Shown: piece after piece, positions 1 to 5,834 of the stretch | Position numbering within the stretch: position 1 is the first letter of the stretch | How the letters are laid out: every line of letters starts with the position of its first letter | Assembly (NCBI GenBank): GCA_002385815.1 | Contig: DGEE01000155.1 | Coordinates: forward strand, 3,385-10,675 | Direction of reading: 5' to 3' | DNA length: 7,291 bases | Source: Hungateiclostridiaceae bacterium UBA3934 | GTDB taxonomy: Bacteria; Bacillota; Clostridia; Acetivibrionales; DTU013 | Program-made: the position numbers and the translations under genes | Notes under the pieces: model-generated | Database searches by the model: none | Told to the model about the DNA's origin: nothing | What the model saw: the letters and a program-made list of their open reading frames with translations, nothing else

Positions 1-8
1 AAAACAGC

Positions 9-43
9 GCAAGGCAACTTCCCGTATATGGGTGCTGCCTTGC
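9..43 (-). terminator. Candidate rho-independent terminator for the ymaF-like transcript
   Basis: An 8-bp perfect stem is formed by GCAAGGCA (9-16) and TGCCTTGC (36-43). CCC (21-23) and GGG (30-32) can pair further inside the loop. Read on the minus strand, the stem is followed by GCTG and then TTTT at the window edge (positions 4-1). This fits an intrinsic terminator for the minus-strand gene ending at 192, about 150 nt upstream. The T-run starts four bases after the stem and is cut off by the window edge, so its full length is unknown. Confidence 0.5.
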
Positions 44-120
44 ATCCTGAGTGTTGTTGCTGCCCTTCTGCTTTATTGTTTTGACTTTCCTTGTATCAAT
101 GCCGCATAACGTGCATTTGT

Positions 121-198
121 ACCGGTAGTGTTTCGCTGGCACCAGCAGAGCTTCATTTGAGCCAGCGAGCTTCACTTGAACCGGCAGAGCTTCATTTG
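121..198. repeat. Degenerate ~20-bp tandem repeat array, 3 clear copies plus 1 diverged copy
   Basis: Three adjoining units align well: 141-160 (accagcagagcttcatttga), 161-179 (one base shorter) and 180-198. They share a core of GAGCTTCAYTTG. A fourth unit at 121-140 begins accggtag and matches the 180-199 copy at about 14 of 20 positions. The last copy contains the stop codon of the minus-strand ymaF-like gene. The unit length is not a multiple of three and the units carry in-frame stops, so the array is best read as non-coding DNA produced by local duplication. No function is assigned. Confidence 0.6.
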
Positions 199-512
199 CA
201 CGGATCCTTGCAGGGCGGACACTTTGCAAAATACTCGTCATAGTATTTGTGTGTTGCGTCTTCGTATTTATGCACATGTCCATCGGCAACTTTGGTTATC
301 GCGCAGTACATGTGATAGTGCTTCCCGCCCACATATATCGCCGGACCGGTGGCATTGCGGTATTCATGGACATGCCCGTCGGCAAGAGAAGTTTTCCCGC
401 TCATATAATGAATGTGGCCGGGTTCGTTTCGGTCGCAGCTCGTCATTCCCTCATAGTTATGCCAATGCCGGTCATCTATCGTTGTTTTGCCAAGATAGTA
501 ATGTGAATGCAT
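192..512 (-). CDS. ymaF: YmaF-family His-rich protein, putative metal binder
   Basis: This 106-residue protein of unknown function resembles the YmaF family of Firmicutes in its repeated 'DGHVHxY' and 'ATGPAIYVGGKHYH' phrases. Six HxH motifs are visible, at H2/H4, H16/H18, H33/H35, H47/H49, H65/H67 and H79/H81. They alternate at spacings of 14 and 17-18 residues, which implies an internal ~32-residue duplication with two motifs per unit. The C-terminus has a Cys cluster, C98-P-P-C101 and C105. There is no signal peptide or membrane segment, so it is probably cytoplasmic. Metal binding is inferred from the motifs; no family member's function is known to me. The start is firm: GGAGGTGG (minus strand, 519-526) lies 6 nt before the ATG. 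The gene appears monocistronic, with its own promoter candidate and a terminator candidate near the window's left end. Confidence 0.85.
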   Translation of the reverse strand: MHSHYYLGKTTIDDRHWHNYEGMTSCDRNEPGHIHYMSGKTSLADGHVHEYRNATGPAIYVGGKHYHMYCAITKVADGHVHKYEDATHKYYDEYFAKCPPCKDPCK

Positions 513-536
513 TGAAAACCACCTCCGATATATTGT

Positions 537-566
537 ATTTTATGTTAACCCCGCTTCTTGTGTGAA
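537..566 (-). promoter_or_regulatory. Candidate sigma-A promoter of the ymaF-like gene
   Basis: On the minus strand TTCACA (561-566) is followed after 18 bp by TAAAAT (537-542). Each hexamer differs from consensus at one position. Transcription would start near 530, giving a leader of about 18 nt that contains the ribosome binding site at 519-526. Confidence 0.5.
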
Positions 567-626
567 CGATTCAGGCCAGTTGGTTAGCAAATCGGTTCAA
601 AAAGACTCCTGCTTCAGAAGATTTCT
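567..626. other. Divergent intergenic core, no gene seen
   Basis: This stretch lies between the back-to-back promoters of the ymaF-like and PilZ genes. It has no credible reading frame with a ribosome binding site and no strong hairpin; there is only a short CTTC-A-GAAG palindrome at 612-620. It includes a tRNA-like phrase that does not fold as a tRNA. Confidence 0.5.
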
Positions 627-657
627 TTGAATTAGTGAACTGATGCCTTGTTATAAT
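627..657 (+). promoter_or_regulatory. Extended -10 promoter of the PilZ gene
   Basis: TGTTATAAT at 649-657 is a perfect extended -10 (TG-n-TATAAT, with TATAAT at 652-657). A partial -35, TTGAAT, lies at 627-632 with a long 19-bp spacer, which an extended -10 can tolerate. Transcription would begin near 664, leaving a leader of about 108 nt before the ATG at 773. The leader starts with a large inverted repeat. Confidence 0.6.
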
Positions 658-665
658 TGATATAT

Positions 666-692
666 TGGATATATTTTGTTAAAATATATCCA
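666..692. promoter_or_regulatory. Perfect 12-bp inverted repeat at the PilZ transcription start (putative operator or leader hairpin)
   Basis: The arms tggatatatttt (666-677) and aaaatatatcca (681-692) are exact reverse complements separated by GTT. The element begins about 9 bp after the -10 hexamer, so it spans the predicted start site and the first ~28 nt of the transcript. It could be a dimeric repressor's operator, blocking initiation, or a 5' stem-loop stabilising the mRNA. No T-run follows the second arm, so it is not a standard terminator. Confidence 0.6.
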
Positions 693-772
693 TAAAGAAT
701 AACAGACAGTGAGTTTTGAGATTATCTTATCTAACCTGCTAATGTTCACATCATATTGTTTTTGGAGGTATT

Positions 773-1384
773 ATGACAATAGACCCGCGTTATGAAATAC
801 TTCTCAGTATCTATAGTATCGATTACCTTTTAAGATGCAATGTGGTGGAATTAGCTGGTAAGGAGCTCAGGCTCGCGCCTGTCTCAGGCAAGACAGATAT
901 GTTCCAGCCTCTTGATCCTGTGGTGCTGATCAGCCATGACACTGACAGAATAATGACCATGTCAGCGGATGTAGCTGACATTGACCAGCAATCCTGCTGT
1001 ATCACGCTGATCATGCGCAATGAAGAAGTACCCCATGAGCGGCGTGTATTTGAAAGATATCCCGTATCACTTATGATCAGCGCCCGAAAAAAGTACTCCA
1101 AAAAAAGGCTCCATATGCTTGTAAGGAACATCAGCCTTTATGGAATGATGGTGATTTCTGAAGTGGAGCTTGATGTGGAAGAGCAGATAGATATCGATCT
1201 GATTACTGAAAAGAACATGTTTTACTTCAGCGGCATGGTAGTCTGGAAAAACAGGCTGGTCAATGACAGCTTCGAATACGGTCTTCAACTGACACATTAT
1301 GATATAGCTACCAGGTATATGTTCCAGGAATACCTGACGAAGCAGAAAACCAATTTTGCAAATATGATACCAAGGGCAAGATAG
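773..1384 (+). CDS. PilZ-domain protein, putative c-di-GMP receptor
   Basis: This 203-residue cytoplasmic protein has two parts. Residues ~8-85 form a beta-rich N-terminal module reminiscent of the YcgR N-terminal (flagellar brake-like) domain. Residues ~88-187 are a PilZ domain. Both canonical c-di-GMP-binding signatures are present: RxxxR as R91-V-F-E-R95, and (D/N)xSxxG as N119-I-S121-L-Y-G124. PilZ proteins of this two-domain type usually bind c-di-GMP and then alter flagellar motor function, exopolysaccharide or other surface processes; the output here is unknown because no motility or polysaccharide gene is in view. The start is well supported: GGAGGT at 764-769 lies 3 nt before the ATG. 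The gene has an extended -10 promoter and a palindromic leader. It converges on the Crp-like gene, with 35 bp between stops and no terminator hairpin seen. Confidence 0.88.
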   Translation: MTIDPRYEILLSIYSIDYLLRCNVVELAGKELRLAPVSGKTDMFQPLDPVVLISHDTDRIMTMSADVADIDQQSCCITLIMRNEEVPHERRVFERYPVSLMISARKKYSKKRLHMLVRNISLYGMMVISEVELDVEEQIDIDLITEKNMFYFSGMVVWKNRLVNDSFEYGLQLTHYDIATRYMFQEYLTKQKTNFANMIPRAR

Positions 1385-1419
1385 ATCAAGTAAAACATAT
1401 TAAGATACTATTTATACAG
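1385..1419. other. Convergent junction without a visible terminator
   Basis: The 35-bp AT-rich spacer between the PilZ stop and the stop of the opposing gene contains no stem-loop with a T-run on either strand. Transcripts may therefore overlap at their 3' ends or end by another mechanism. Confidence 0.4.
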
Positions 1420-3924
1420 TCACATGATCTTATAGAAGTCCAGGTTTTCCTGCAATGCCTGATCCAGTGAGCCGTTTGCCCTGATATATGTCTTATACCT
1501 GTTTTCCAGTTCCTTCACCTTTCTGGCACGCTGGATCTTGAACTGCGAAAGCAGGTCTGAGTAGATAGGCTGCTTTTCCAGTTGCTCTCTGATTTGCCTG
1601 GAAAACGGGCAGTGCTTGAAGAATATACTCCTTGCAACTCTGTTGAGCCGGGGGTTCCCGTTGGATTCATTGCATATCCATATCTCATATTCCGAGGTGA
1701 ATATTTCCCGCAGCCTGTTGCGATATTTCGAAATCAAAGATTTAACCTTTTCCTTTGCTTCTTCGGTGAGTTCACGGTTTTTGCGGTAGAACTGTATATA
1801 GTCCGCATAATCGGCCGTCAGGGAGCTTTGCGTGATATCATTCCAGGCGGAGCCCATCATGGTCCTGCAGAGCTCCCATCTGAAATTGCCCGCCAGCCTG
1901 ATGATCATATCGTCGAGATTTTCATCGGTGAAAACCGGCAGTATGAATCTCCCCGGGCTGCTCCTGACTCTTCCGGTGATCTCCTGCCACATCATTGCCT
2001 TTGTACCGTAAACAGGCATGAGCAGTATGTCAGGCATCACTTTTTTCATAATCAGCTCTTTTTCTATACCCTTTTCGTCATTTCTGTAATGTATCTCCCT
2101 GTGGAAGAGTGAGTAGTCTATCTCCAGCACCCTGTTCAGCTTTTCACGGATGACGGAGGGCGAAACGAATGCGCGGTCAGGGTCGTAAGGAGCGGCATCT
2201 CTGTGCAGTATGGGAAAATACGTAGATATCCTGCCCTGGACCAGTTTATGGTTGTTTTTTACCATATTGGTGATCTCGAAGGTCAGCCTGTCTTCGCGAT
2301 TGTTCATATAGGCCGCTTTATCGCTGTCGGTCAGCTTTCCCTGCTTTTTAAGCTGCCGGAACGTATCTGCATAATCATGGCCAAAACTGTCTACCGACGG
2401 ATCCTTTGACATGCTGTATATTTCGTTCAACCATTCATGCATGAAGTATACATTGACATCTTCGGTGACATGATCCATGCCTGCCAGCTTGTAGATAGCC
2501 ATTATCTGATCTGTGTCAAGGAGTTTTTCATCCATATAGCCAAAGGACAGGAACATCCTGATCAACCTGGAGTCATCCTTTGTTTGGAGGGCTTTTCTGA
2601 AGACTTCAGAGTAGATGTCAAAAAACTGATCTGCTACTGCTTTTCTGACGGTCCTGGCGGTTTCATCGGTTGAAAGCTTGTCCTTGAGGTTTCTGAATGC
2701 TGTGAGATTCATCATGAAGCAGGTTGCTTTATCTTCCGGGATCCCGGCGTATTCCAGGATCCTGACCGCACTGTTGTTCAACTCCTCGGGCAGGCTGAGT
2801 ATCGAGTCCGGTGAAACAGATATGCTGCCTGATTTTCCGTCAGTTTGTTCCAGGACAGACAATGCTGCTGTCCTGTCTGTATGCAAATGCTCGAAATAAT
2901 CGAAATCGATGCCTGTATCGTGCTTGTATTCCTGATCCATGTGTGAGGATATGTCCTTCAGCTTGTCATATATGTATGATGCGGCATCCAATGCAGGTGT
3001 ATAGTCGATGTTCTTTTCTCTCATCTCGAAGGCGGCTTTTATAAATGCGCTGTAGGCATTATCCTCGTCAGTGCTGTAGAGGAAACTGATGATCTCTTCC
3101 ATATGTCTGAAGACCCTGCGCAGGTCGGCTATTATGATTTCAAGGCACTGTGATGCTTCAGCCGCATGTTTTCCAGTCACGTACATGTCCGCTGAAAAGA
3201 AGGATTTCCTGATGTCAGGCGATATGCTGTTCAGGCGCTGGTAATAGAGGACCTGGTCCTGCAAACCGGCATCTTCCCGGATAGATACTGAGATACCCGC
3301 TTCTTCTGATTCCGTGAATTGCCTGCTGAAGGCTGGGGGTATCGTGATGCCTTTCTCTTGCAGATTTTCAGCTGCGGATCTGCCTGTTTCAGAAACATTT
3401 CCGGATAGCGGGTCCAATTCGTATGTGTCGACAATTGATACATAGTAGGCACACAGATTGCGGTATATGCTGTCTATGGCACGACACAATGAGAGTGCCC
3501 TGCCGAGAGCCTGGTATGAGTTGAGTATCAGATAACATATTGAATTGATTATATATGCACCATACTCTTTCTGCTTACTGACCAGTTCTCTCAGTTCATG
3601 CCTGCTCTGCGCAGGGCGGGAGAACAGACAGCAGTCTGTGGCGGCAATGTATGTCATCATGTTTTTTCCATTGGTAAACAGCTCATTGGCACCTATAAAG
3701 ATGTTCTCATCGAGGTCGAAAAGTTTATATCCGATGCGGACTGTATTGTCAGAGTCCGCAGGAGCGGGCTGGCTGCCTGCAGAAGAAATGTAAGCTTCAA
3801 GCTTTCCCTGAAGCAGCAGTATCAATGCATCCGGACTTTCGCCCTCGGTCATGACCTTATGATTCCTTTGCACATTATACGTGCCATTGTTATTTGCGCC
3901 GTTAACACTTGCCTGATGATCCAT
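1420..3924 (-). CDS. Large protein with degenerate cyclic-nucleotide-binding (Crp-like) N-terminal domain; function unknown
   Basis: This 834-residue protein has no signal peptide or membrane span. Residues ~15-110 follow the cNMP-binding fold: a 'VMTEGESPDALILLLQGKLEAY' pattern (24-45), then a cassette-like 'IGANELF' (77-83) and 'TYIAATDCCLFS' (91-102). The position that normally holds the phosphate-contacting Arg of the cassette appears to be N88, and the usual G-E pair reads G-A-N, so canonical cAMP binding looks unlikely. No Crp-type helix-turn-helix is recognised. Residues ~115-620 are mostly helical and unrecognised. A distinctive C-terminal region runs from M636 (VYGTKAMMWQE) through FRWELCRTMMG (~682-692) to a charged, possibly coiled segment (~796-818). 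The start is backed by GGAG (minus strand, 3932-3935), 7 nt before the ATG. The gene lies 134 bp downstream of prfC on the same strand, with its own promoter candidate in the gap, and converges on the PilZ gene. The domain call is fairly good; the biological role is unknown. Confidence 0.75.
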   Translation of the reverse strand: MDHQASVNGANNNGTYNVQRNHKVMTEGESPDALILLLQGKLEAYISSAGSQPAPADSDNTVRIGYKLFDLDENIFIGANELFTNGKNMMTYIAATDCCLFSRPAQSRHELRELVSKQKEYGAYIINSICYLILNSYQALGRALSLCRAIDSIYRNLCAYYVSIVDTYELDPLSGNVSETGRSAAENLQEKGITIPPAFSRQFTESEEAGISVSIREDAGLQDQVLYYQRLNSISPDIRKSFFSADMYVTGKHAAEASQCLEIIIADLRRVFRHMEEIISFLYSTDEDNAYSAFIKAAFEMREKNIDYTPALDAASYIYDKLKDISSHMDQEYKHDTGIDFDYFEHLHTDRTAALSVLEQTDGKSGSISVSPDSILSLPEELNNSAVRILEYAGIPEDKATCFMMNLTAFRNLKDKLSTDETARTVRKAVADQFFDIYSEVFRKALQTKDDSRLIRMFLSFGYMDEKLLDTDQIMAIYKLAGMDHVTEDVNVYFMHEWLNEIYSMSKDPSVDSFGHDYADTFRQLKKQGKLTDSDKAAYMNNREDRLTFEITNMVKNNHKLVQGRISTYFPILHRDAAPYDPDRAFVSPSVIREKLNRVLEIDYSLFHREIHYRNDEKGIEKELIMKKVMPDILLMPVYGTKAMMWQEITGRVRSSPGRFILPVFTDENLDDMIIRLAGNFRWELCRTMMGSAWNDITQSSLTADYADYIQFYRKNRELTEEAKEKVKSLISKYRNRLREIFTSEYEIWICNESNGNPRLNRVARSIFFKHCPFSRQIREQLEKQPIYSDLLSQFKIQRARKVKELENRYKTYIRANGSLDQALQENLDFYKIM

Positions 3925-3976
3925 CCGACTGCTCCGTTATGATTTGTGATAGATAATGAAAAAATTGACTACATAT

Positions 3977-4005
3977 ATTATACATCAATTCTGTGCCGCG
4001 TTAAA
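3977..4005 (-). promoter_or_regulatory. Candidate promoter of the Crp-like gene
   Basis: On the minus strand a perfect TATAAT (3977-3982) lies 17 bp downstream of a weak -35, TTTAAC (4000-4005, three matches to consensus). Initiation near 3970 would give a leader of about 46 nt. It lies in the 134-bp gap after prfC, so the gene could be transcribed both alone and by read-through from prfC. No terminator hairpin was seen in the gap. Confidence 0.45.
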
Positions 4006-4058
4006 GTAAGGCTATGATGTTATTGTCGGGTAATCTGTTTCAGACACCAGCACTTGTA

Positions 4059-5702
4059 TTACATAGTTCTGGAATGGCGGTCATCTGTAGTTCCGGGAAT
4101 GTCGGTAAGGGTCAGTCCGCTGTTTTTTTCTTCGGCCCACCTGATATTCCATTCGTTTTCAAAGAGCAAAACCGACTTTTCTCCGCTGTCCTGCACCACC
4201 ATGGTCGAGCTTGTGAGGTTGAGCCCTGCCGTATCGTCCACCTCCGAAGCTATCCATCTTGCATACCTGTAGGGAAGGTGGTTGATTTTAAGATCGACGC
4301 CGTATTCATGCTTCAGTCTGTGCTCCAGCACTTCGATCTGCAGGATCCCGACAGCTCCCACTATTATCGATTCCATGCCTGAATCAGGCTGCCTGAATAC
4401 CTGGATCGCCCCTTCCTCCGCAAGCTGAGAGATGCCTTTGATGAATTGCTTTCTCTTCATCGAATCTGCGGGAGAGACTCTGGCAAAGTGCTCAGCAGGG
4501 AATACAGGGATGCCTTCGTACCTGAAACGCCTGTTACCTTCGCACAGCGTATCGCCAATCCTGAATATGCCAGGATCAAACACCCCTATGATATCGCCCG
4601 GGTAGGCTTCTTCCACGATAGCCCGATCCTGGGCCATGAATTGCTGGGGCTGCGCCAGCCTGACTTCCTTGCCGGCCCGCACATGATAAACTGACATGCC
4701 TTTTGTGAATCTGCCGGAGCAGACGCGTATGAAAGCCAGCCTGTCCCTGTGGGTCGGGTTCATATTTGCCTGGATCTTGAAGACAAATCCGGAAAAGCTC
4801 TCAGATACAGGATCGATCTCACCTGCATCAGACATTCTCGCTCCGGGCGGCGGAGCCATTTCCAGGAACTCCTCCAGGAACGGCTGTACTCCGAAATTCG
4901 TCATGGCGCTTCCGAAGAACATGGGAGTCAATTCTCCGGTAAGGACTTTTTTCAACGAGAATTCATCACCGGCTATATCCAGCAGCTCGATCTCCTCTTG
5001 CAGTCTGTCGTGGTAATGACTGCCCAAAAGGTCAGCAAATACGGGATCGTCGACAGATCCTCTGATGGAGTTTACAACGGTACTGCCATGCCTGCTCCCT
5101 TCAAACAGCTCTATCTGCTGGAGTTTTCTGTTGTATACGCCCTTGAAATCCCCGTCAGTGCCAATTGGCCAGTTCATGGGATATGAGCGTATGCCAAGCA
5201 CGTTTTCGATCTCTTCCATCAGAGAAAAGGGGTCCTTGCTTGCCCTGTCCATTTTATTGATAAAGGTGAATATGGGGATGCCCCGCATTTTACAGACATG
5301 AAACAGCTTTATTGTCTGTGCCTCCACTCCTTTTGCACCGTCAATGAGCATCACGGCGCTGTCGGCTGCCATAAGCGTCCTGTAAGTGTCCTCACTGAAG
5401 TCCTGATGACCCGGAGTATCAAGTATATTTATGAAATATCCGTCATATTCAAACTGCATGACACTGCTGGTAACTGATATACCTCTCTGCTTCTCTATCT
5501 CCATCCAGTCCGAAACGGCATAGCTGCCTGATTTCCTGGCCTTGACGGCACCTGCGAGTCTGATGGCACCTCCATACAGCAGAAGTTTTTCAGTGATGGT
5601 GGTTTTTCCTGCGTCAGGATGTGAAATTATTGCAAAGGTCCTTCTTCGTTCTGTTTCAGCCTTAATAGTGTTGATCCTGCCTGATTCCGTCTTTTCGCTC
5701 AT
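4059..5702 (-). CDS. prfC: Peptide chain release factor 3 (RF3), translational GTPase
   Basis: RF3 is a GTPase that removes class I release factors RF1/RF2 from the ribosome after peptide release. All GTP-binding motifs are present: the P-loop S27-H-P-D-A-G-K-T-T35 (the RF3-typical SHPDAGKTT, not the AHVDHGKT of EF-G), G2 R73-G-I-S-V-T78, G3 D95-T-P-G-H99, G4 N149-K-M-D152 and G5 around S265-A-M. The G domain spans ~20-285, the EF-Tu domain-2-like barrel ~302-390, and the RF3 C-terminal domain ~395-520, with 'QLAEEGAIQVFR' (426-437) and 'VGILQIEVLEHRLKHEYGVD' (451-470). At 547 residues it is slightly longer than E. coli RF3 because of a polar C-terminal tail. The ribosome binding site GGGGA (minus strand, 5714-5718) is rather far, 11 nt before the ATG, but there is no in-frame ATG close upstream. 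It is divergent from the nucleoside kinase gene and upstream of the Crp-like gene on the same strand. Confidence 0.97.
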   Translation of the reverse strand: MSEKTESGRINTIKAETERRRTFAIISHPDAGKTTITEKLLLYGGAIRLAGAVKARKSGSYAVSDWMEIEKQRGISVTSSVMQFEYDGYFINILDTPGHQDFSEDTYRTLMAADSAVMLIDGAKGVEAQTIKLFHVCKMRGIPIFTFINKMDRASKDPFSLMEEIENVLGIRSYPMNWPIGTDGDFKGVYNRKLQQIELFEGSRHGSTVVNSIRGSVDDPVFADLLGSHYHDRLQEEIELLDIAGDEFSLKKVLTGELTPMFFGSAMTNFGVQPFLEEFLEMAPPPGARMSDAGEIDPVSESFSGFVFKIQANMNPTHRDRLAFIRVCSGRFTKGMSVYHVRAGKEVRLAQPQQFMAQDRAIVEEAYPGDIIGVFDPGIFRIGDTLCEGNRRFRYEGIPVFPAEHFARVSPADSMKRKQFIKGISQLAEEGAIQVFRQPDSGMESIIVGAVGILQIEVLEHRLKHEYGVDLKINHLPYRYARWIASEVDDTAGLNLTSSTMVVQDSGEKSVLLFENEWNIRWAEEKNSGLTLTDIPGTTDDRHSRTM

Positions 5703-5736
5703 TTTACGATCATTCCCCGATAAAATTTTTCATTTC

Positions 5737-5766
5737 ATATTAACTTATAACAAACATTCCTGTCAA
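5737..5766 (-). promoter_or_regulatory. Candidate prfC promoter
   Basis: On the minus strand a perfect -35 TTGACA (5761-5766) is followed after 18 bp by TAATAT (5737-5742), four matches to the -10 consensus. Initiation near 5730 would give a leader of about 28 nt containing the GGGGA ribosome binding site. The -35 sits where the -35 of the divergent plus-strand promoter would be expected. Confidence 0.45.
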
Positions 5767-5783
5767 ACATATAATAAATGTAC

Positions 5784-5789
5784 TATAAT
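5784..5789 (+). promoter_or_regulatory. -10 element of the nucleoside kinase promoter
   Basis: A perfect TATAAT lies at 5784-5789, about 46 bp before the ATG at 5835. At 17-bp spacing the -35 position is TGTCAA (5761-5766), a poor match on this strand, so the promoter has a strong -10 and no convincing -35. The same six bases form the -35 of the opposing prfC promoter. Confidence 0.45.
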
Positions 5790-5834
5790 AGAAAATAGAA
5801 CAGAGAAATATCCAAAAGAGTGAGGAGAAAGCAA

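Noticed and set aside
73..156. Minus-strand ORF of 27 codons starting in a tandem repeat unit (MKLCWCQRN...).
   Set aside because: No ribosome binding site, a start inside a degenerate repeat, and no recognisable protein.
176..565. Long plus-strand frames opposite the ymaF-like gene.
   Set aside because: The minus-strand frame has an ideal ribosome binding site and a recognisable repeated HxH protein; the plus-strand translations are shadows of it.
574..602. tRNA-like phrase: GCCAGTTGGTTAGC resembles a D-arm and GGTTCAAAA resembles a T-loop.
   Set aside because: The two elements are only about 6 nt apart, with no room for an anticodon arm, and no acceptor stem pairs around them. At best a chance resemblance or a remnant.
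664..772. Possible c-di-GMP riboswitch in the PilZ leader.
   Set aside because: The conserved GEMM-type segments are absent; only the terminal AT-rich hairpin and unstructured AT-rich sequence are seen.
3965..3993. Plus-strand promoter beginning with TTGACT at 3965-3970.
   Set aside because: No -10-like hexamer at 16-18 bp spacing, and no plus-strand gene follows; the minus-strand reading explains the TATAAT.
4014..5301. Several plus-strand ORFs of 70-145 codons.
   Set aside because: They lie antisense to prfC, whose full RF3 motif set is intact, and have no recognisable products.
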